Below, in pieces: positions 60,916-64,000 of a stretch of 64,000 nucleotides of DNA. How positions within the stretch are numbered: the stretch's first letter is position 1; each line of letters opens with the position of its first letter. A model generated the notes under the pieces. The model made no database searches, was not told where the DNA came from, and saw only the letters and a program-made list of their open reading frames with translations. Source of the stretch: Pseudomonas sp. BGI-2 (lineage in GTDB: Bacteria > Pseudomonadota > Gammaproteobacteria > Pseudomonadales > Pseudomonadaceae). The translations under genes were made by a program, and so were the position numbers. The stretch spans positions 1 to 64,000 of the forward strand of contig NZ_SISB01000014.1 of NCBI RefSeq assembly GCF_004310295.1. Direction: 5' to 3'.

Positions 60916-62358
60916 ATGCAGCTTAAAGACACCCAGTTGTTCCGCCAGCAAGCCTTTATCGATGGCGCTTGGGTTGATGCGGACAATGGTCTGACGATCA
61001 AGGTCAACAACCCGGCAACGGGCGAAATTCTGGGCACTGTGCCGAAAATGGGCGCTGCCGAAACCCGCCGTGCAATCGAAGCCGCTGACAAAGCGCTGCC
61101 GGCCTGGCGTGCACTGACCGCCAAGGACCGTGCGAACAAGCTGCGTCGCTGGTTCGAACTGATCATCGAAAACCAGGACGACCTGGCTCGCCTGATGACA
61201 ATGGAACAGGGCAAGCCATTGGCCGAAGCCAAGGGCGAAATCGTTTACGCCGCTTCCTTTATCGAGTGGTTTGCCGAGGAAGCCAAGCGCATCTACGGTG
61301 ACGTGATTCCGGGCCACCAGCCAGACAAGCGCCTGATCGTGATCAAGCAGCCAATTGGCGTGACCGCTGCAATCACCCCGTGGAACTTCCCGGCCGCGAT
61401 GATCACCCGTAAAGCCGGCCCGGCCCTGGCCGCCGGTTGCACCATGGTGCTCAAGCCTGCTTCGCAAACCCCATTCTCCGCATTCGCTCTGGCTGAACTG
61501 GCCCAGCGTGCCGGCATTCCTGCCGGTGTGTTCAGCGTTGTGACCGGCAGCGCCGGCGACATCGGCAGCGAGCTGACCAGCAACCCGATCGTGCGTAAAT
61601 TGTCCTTCACTGGCTCGACCGAAATCGGTCGTCAGTTGATGGCTGAATGCGCCAAGGACATCAAGAAAGTGTCCTTGGAACTGGGCGGCAACGCGCCGTT
61701 CATCGTGTTCGACGACGCGGACCTGGATAAGGCCGTCGAAGGCGCGATCATTTCCAAGTACCGCAACAACGGCCAGACCTGCGTCTGCGCCAACCGTCTG
61801 TACATTCAGGATTCGGTCTACGACGCGTTCGCCGAGAAGCTGAAAGTGGCCGTGGCCAAACTCAAGATCGGCAACGGTCTGGAAGAAGGCACCACCACGG
61901 GTCCGCTGATCGACGAAAAAGCCGTGGCCAAGGTTCAAGAACACATTGCTGACGCGATCAGCAAAGGCGCAACCGTTCTGGCGGGTGGCAAGGTCATGGA
62001 AGGCAACTTCTTCGAACCGACCATCCTGACCAACGTGCCGAAGAACGCTGCCGTGGCCAAGGAAGAAACCTTCGGTCCATTGGCGCCGCTGTTCCGCTTC
62101 AAAGACGAAGCCGAAGTGATCGCGATGTCCAACGACACCGAGTTCGGTCTGGCTTCGTACTTCTATGCTCGCGACCTGGGTCGTGTGTTCCGTGTGGCGG
62201 AAGCCTTGGAATACGGCATGGTCGGCGTCAACACCGGGTTGATCTCCAACGAAGTCGCGCCGTTCGGCGGCATCAAGGCGTCGGGCCTGGGCCGTGAAGG
62301 CTCCAAATACGGCATCGAAGATTACCTGGAAATCAAATACCTCTGCCTGGGCATCTAA
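60916..62358 (+). CDS. gabD: Succinate-semialdehyde dehydrogenase (NADP+)
   Basis: 480-residue aldehyde dehydrogenase oxidising succinic semialdehyde to succinate in 4-aminobutyrate breakdown. ITPWNFPAAMITRKAGPALA, the ELGGNAPFIVFDDADLDKAV region (catalytic Glu) and NNGQTCVCANRLY (catalytic Cys near 288) are present; ends in FGGIKASGLGREGSKYGIED. ATG 60916 after TTAAGGAAAG. In operon order with gabT 198 bp downstream. Confidence 0.95.
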   Translation: MQLKDTQLFRQQAFIDGAWVDADNGLTIKVNNPATGEILGTVPKMGAAETRRAIEAADKALPAWRALTAKDRANKLRRWFELIIENQDDLARLMTMEQGKPLAEAKGEIVYAASFIEWFAEEAKRIYGDVIPGHQPDKRLIVIKQPIGVTAAITPWNFPAAMITRKAGPALAAGCTMVLKPASQTPFSAFALAELAQRAGIPAGVFSVVTGSAGDIGSELTSNPIVRKLSFTGSTEIGRQLMAECAKDIKKVSLELGGNAPFIVFDDADLDKAVEGAIISKYRNNGQTCVCANRLYIQDSVYDAFAEKLKVAVAKLKIGNGLEEGTTTGPLIDEKAVAKVQEHIADAISKGATVLAGGKVMEGNFFEPTILTNVPKNAAVAKEETFGPLAPLFRFKDEAEVIAMSNDTEFGLASYFYARDLGRVFRVAEALEYGMVGVNTGLISNEVAPFGGIKASGLGREGSKYGIEDYLEIKYLCLGI

Positions 62359-62555
62359 GCTCGAAGGGATAAGCCCGGCAAGGCATTGCTTCAAACGCAA
62401 AGGGCACGAGAGCGCTGACCCTTTGCGTGCTTCAAACGGAATTTTCTCTGTGGCCGGGAACGCTGTGGCAGTCGATCATCGCATGCTGCCGTAGTTGCCT
62501 CCCCGCCGCATTTTCCTTGAACCACACCGCCCGATGAGCGGTGAATGAGGACTTT

Positions 62556-63833
62556 ATGAGCAAGACTAACGCATCCCTGATGAAACGCCGCGAAGCCGCT
62601 GTACCACGCGGTGTTGGCCAGATTCACCCGATCTTCGCCGAGTCCGCGAAGAACGCCACCGTGACCGATGTTGAAGGTCGCGAGTTCATCGACTTCGCCG
62701 GCGGCATCGCCGTGCTGAACACCGGTCACCTGCACCCGAAAATCATCGCCGCCGTGACCGCGCAGCTGAACAAGCTGACCCACACCTGCTTCCAGGTACT
62801 GGCCTACGAACCGTACGTAGAGCTGTGCGAAAAAATCAACGCCAAGGTGCCAGGTGATTTCGCCAAGAAAACCCTGCTGGTGACCACCGGTTCCGAAGCC
62901 GTTGAAAACGCCGTGAAAATCGCCCGTGCCGCCACTGGCCGTGCCGGCGTGATCGCGTTCACCGGCGCTTACCACGGTCGCACCATGATGACCCTGGGCC
63001 TGACCGGCAAAGTCGTGCCTTACTCGGCCGGCATGGGCCTGATGCCAGGCGGCATCTTCCGCGCGCTGTACCCGAACGAACTGCACGGTGTGAGCATCGA
63101 CGATTCGATCGCCAGCATCGAACGCATTTTCAAGAACGACGCCGAGCCGCGTGACATCGCTGCCATCATCATTGAGCCGGTTCAGGGCGAAGGTGGTTTC
63201 TACGTCGCGCCGAAAGAGTTCATGAAGCGTCTGCGCGCTCTGTGCGACCAGCACGGCATCCTGTTGATCGCTGACGAAGTACAGACCGGCGCTGGCCGTA
63301 CTGGCACCTTCTTCGCCATGGAACAGATGGGCGTTGCTGCCGACCTGACCACCTTTGCCAAATCCATCGCTGGCGGCTTCCCGTTGGCCGGTGTTTGCGG
63401 CAAAGCCGAATACATGGACGCCATTGCTCCAGGCGGCTTGGGCGGCACCTACGCCGGTAGCCCGATCGCTTGCGCCGCGGCCCTGGCCGTGATGGAAGTG
63501 TTCGAAGAAGAGCACCTGCTGGACCGCTGCAAGGCAGTTGGCGAGCGTCTGGTCACTGGCTTGAAAGCCATCCAGGCCAAGTACCCGGTCATCGGCGAAG
63601 TCCGTGCCCTGGGTGCGATGATCGCGGTCGAGCTGTTCGTCGACGGCGACAGCCACAAGCCGAACGCTCCTGCAGTGGCATCGGTGGTGGCCAAGGCTCG
63701 CGACAAGGGTCTGATCCTGCTGTCTTGTGGCACTTACGGCAACGTTCTGCGCGTCCTGGTACCGCTGACTTCGCCGGACGAGCAACTGGATCAAGGTCTG
63801 GCAATCATCGAAGAGTGCTTCTCGGAGCTCTGA
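62556..63833 (+). CDS. gabT: 4-aminobutyrate aminotransferase
   Basis: 425-residue class III PLP aminotransferase converting 4-aminobutyrate and 2-oxoglutarate to succinic semialdehyde and glutamate; its product feeds GabD. Hallmarks: TTGSEAVENAVKIARAATGR, GAYHGRT, LLIADEVQTGAGRTGTFFAM, TTFAKSIAGGFPLAGV with the PLP-binding Lys. ATG 62556 after GAGGACTTT. Confidence 0.95.
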   Translation: MSKTNASLMKRREAAVPRGVGQIHPIFAESAKNATVTDVEGREFIDFAGGIAVLNTGHLHPKIIAAVTAQLNKLTHTCFQVLAYEPYVELCEKINAKVPGDFAKKTLLVTTGSEAVENAVKIARAATGRAGVIAFTGAYHGRTMMTLGLTGKVVPYSAGMGLMPGGIFRALYPNELHGVSIDDSIASIERIFKNDAEPRDIAAIIIEPVQGEGGFYVAPKEFMKRLRALCDQHGILLIADEVQTGAGRTGTFFAMEQMGVAADLTTFAKSIAGGFPLAGVCGKAEYMDAIAPGGLGGTYAGSPIACAAALAVMEVFEEEHLLDRCKAVGERLVTGLKAIQAKYPVIGEVRALGAMIAVELFVDGDSHKPNAPAVASVVAKARDKGLILLSCGTYGNVLRVLVPLTSPDEQLDQGLAIIEECFSEL

Positions 63834-63856
63834 TTGCCAAGTGTGACCTGATCGAC

Positions 63857-63885
63857 AAAAAGCCCGCTTAGGCGGGTTTTTTTTC
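63857..63885 (+). terminator. Intrinsic terminator after gabT
   Basis: AGCCCGC-TTAG-GCGGG followed by eight T. Confidence 0.9.
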
Positions 63886-63890
63886 GCCTC

Positions 63891-64000
63891 TTGAAACAGG
63901 CAGCAAATCCTTACGACCTGGTGATCGTCGATTGGGAGCTGCCTGGCGTCGATGGCCTGAATGTTTTGCGCAATGTGCGTCAACGCAAACGTAATCCGCC
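63891..64000 (+). CDS. Receiver-domain frame lacking its usual N-terminal part (runs off window)
   Basis: An open frame from the gabT terminator to the window end encodes LKQAANPYDLVIVDWELPGV followed by DGLNVLRNVRQRKRNPP. YDLVIVDWELPGVDGL is the phosphorylation-site strand of a response-regulator receiver (Asp in IVDW). The first 35-40 residues of a receiver (the acidic pair and helix 1) have no room, because the terminator is directly upstream and the frame has a stop at 63849. TTG 63891 is a nominal start only. It may be a 5'-truncated gene. Confidence 0.55.
   Translation, partial: MKQAANPYDLVIVDWELPGVDGLNVLRNVRQRKRNP

Overview
The window looks like a chromosome segment of a fluorescent-group Pseudomonas. 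Evidence: a lapA/lapEBC biofilm-adhesin locus, seven Pseudomonas-type paired REP elements (REPINs), Pseudomonas-restricted small families (DUF6124-, DUF3077- and DUF2789-like), high GC with GTG/TTG starts, and gabD-gabT beside tRNA-Arg(CCG). All functions are assigned by reading motifs; no database search was run.

Layout. 1-9061: 5' part of the giant adhesin gene lapA (minus strand, runs off the left edge) divergent from its type I secretion genes lapE-lapB-lapC. 9384-13067: sulfonate-type dioxygenase plus an ABC importer. 13272-18615: LysR regulator, then an MFS/HlyD/NodT tripartite efflux operon whose outer-membrane gene carries a REPIN inside its reading frame. 18940-24542: small genes (DUF6124, slipin/NfeD, YbaK-like deacylase, DUF2789, a RelE/ParE toxin-antitoxin pair, an orphan antitoxin, a Fic protein). 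24646-29705: MarR regulator and an AaeB/AaeX/AaeA/NodT-type efflux operon. 29788-38000: membrane protein, DUF945, Rieske/FAD oxidoreductase, PEBP protein, and a von Willebrand lipoprotein/ECF sigma/anti-sigma-like operon with two small genes. 39272-48680: a type I restriction-modification operon (hsdM-hsdS-AlbA/ATPase-like-hsdR) plus a PD-(D/E)XK/DUF5655-type protein. 48754-60538: an 11.8-kb integrated element bounded by perfect 53-bp copies of the tRNA-Arg 3' end, carrying a tyrosine integrase, an AlpA-like protein, a serine resolvase, a C5-methyltransferase/HNH endonuclease/Vsr set behind a LexA box, an unidentified AT-rich gene, an OLD-family nuclease, a small XRE protein and two LprI-like genes. 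60916-64000: gabD, gabT and the edge of a receiver-domain frame.

The most unusual signal is a structured RNA leader present twice, upstream of the DUF6124 gene (19324-19545) and of a 31-codon ORF plus the DUF3077 gene (38452-38664). Both copies can fold into the same architecture: a 16-bp helix enclosing a YUCG-loop hairpin, a loop-strand pseudoknot, and a helix that hides the Shine-Dalgarno sequence. Most pairing strands differ in sequence between the two loci but stay complementary. Each locus also has a second upstream loop-plus-strand module that would compete for the same partners, which suggests a switch. I do not recognise it as a described family.

Working together: the lap genes build and export the surface adhesin; two efflux operons and the importer form the transport core; 39-60 kb is a composite defence region whose right half is mobile and apparently tied to the SOS response.
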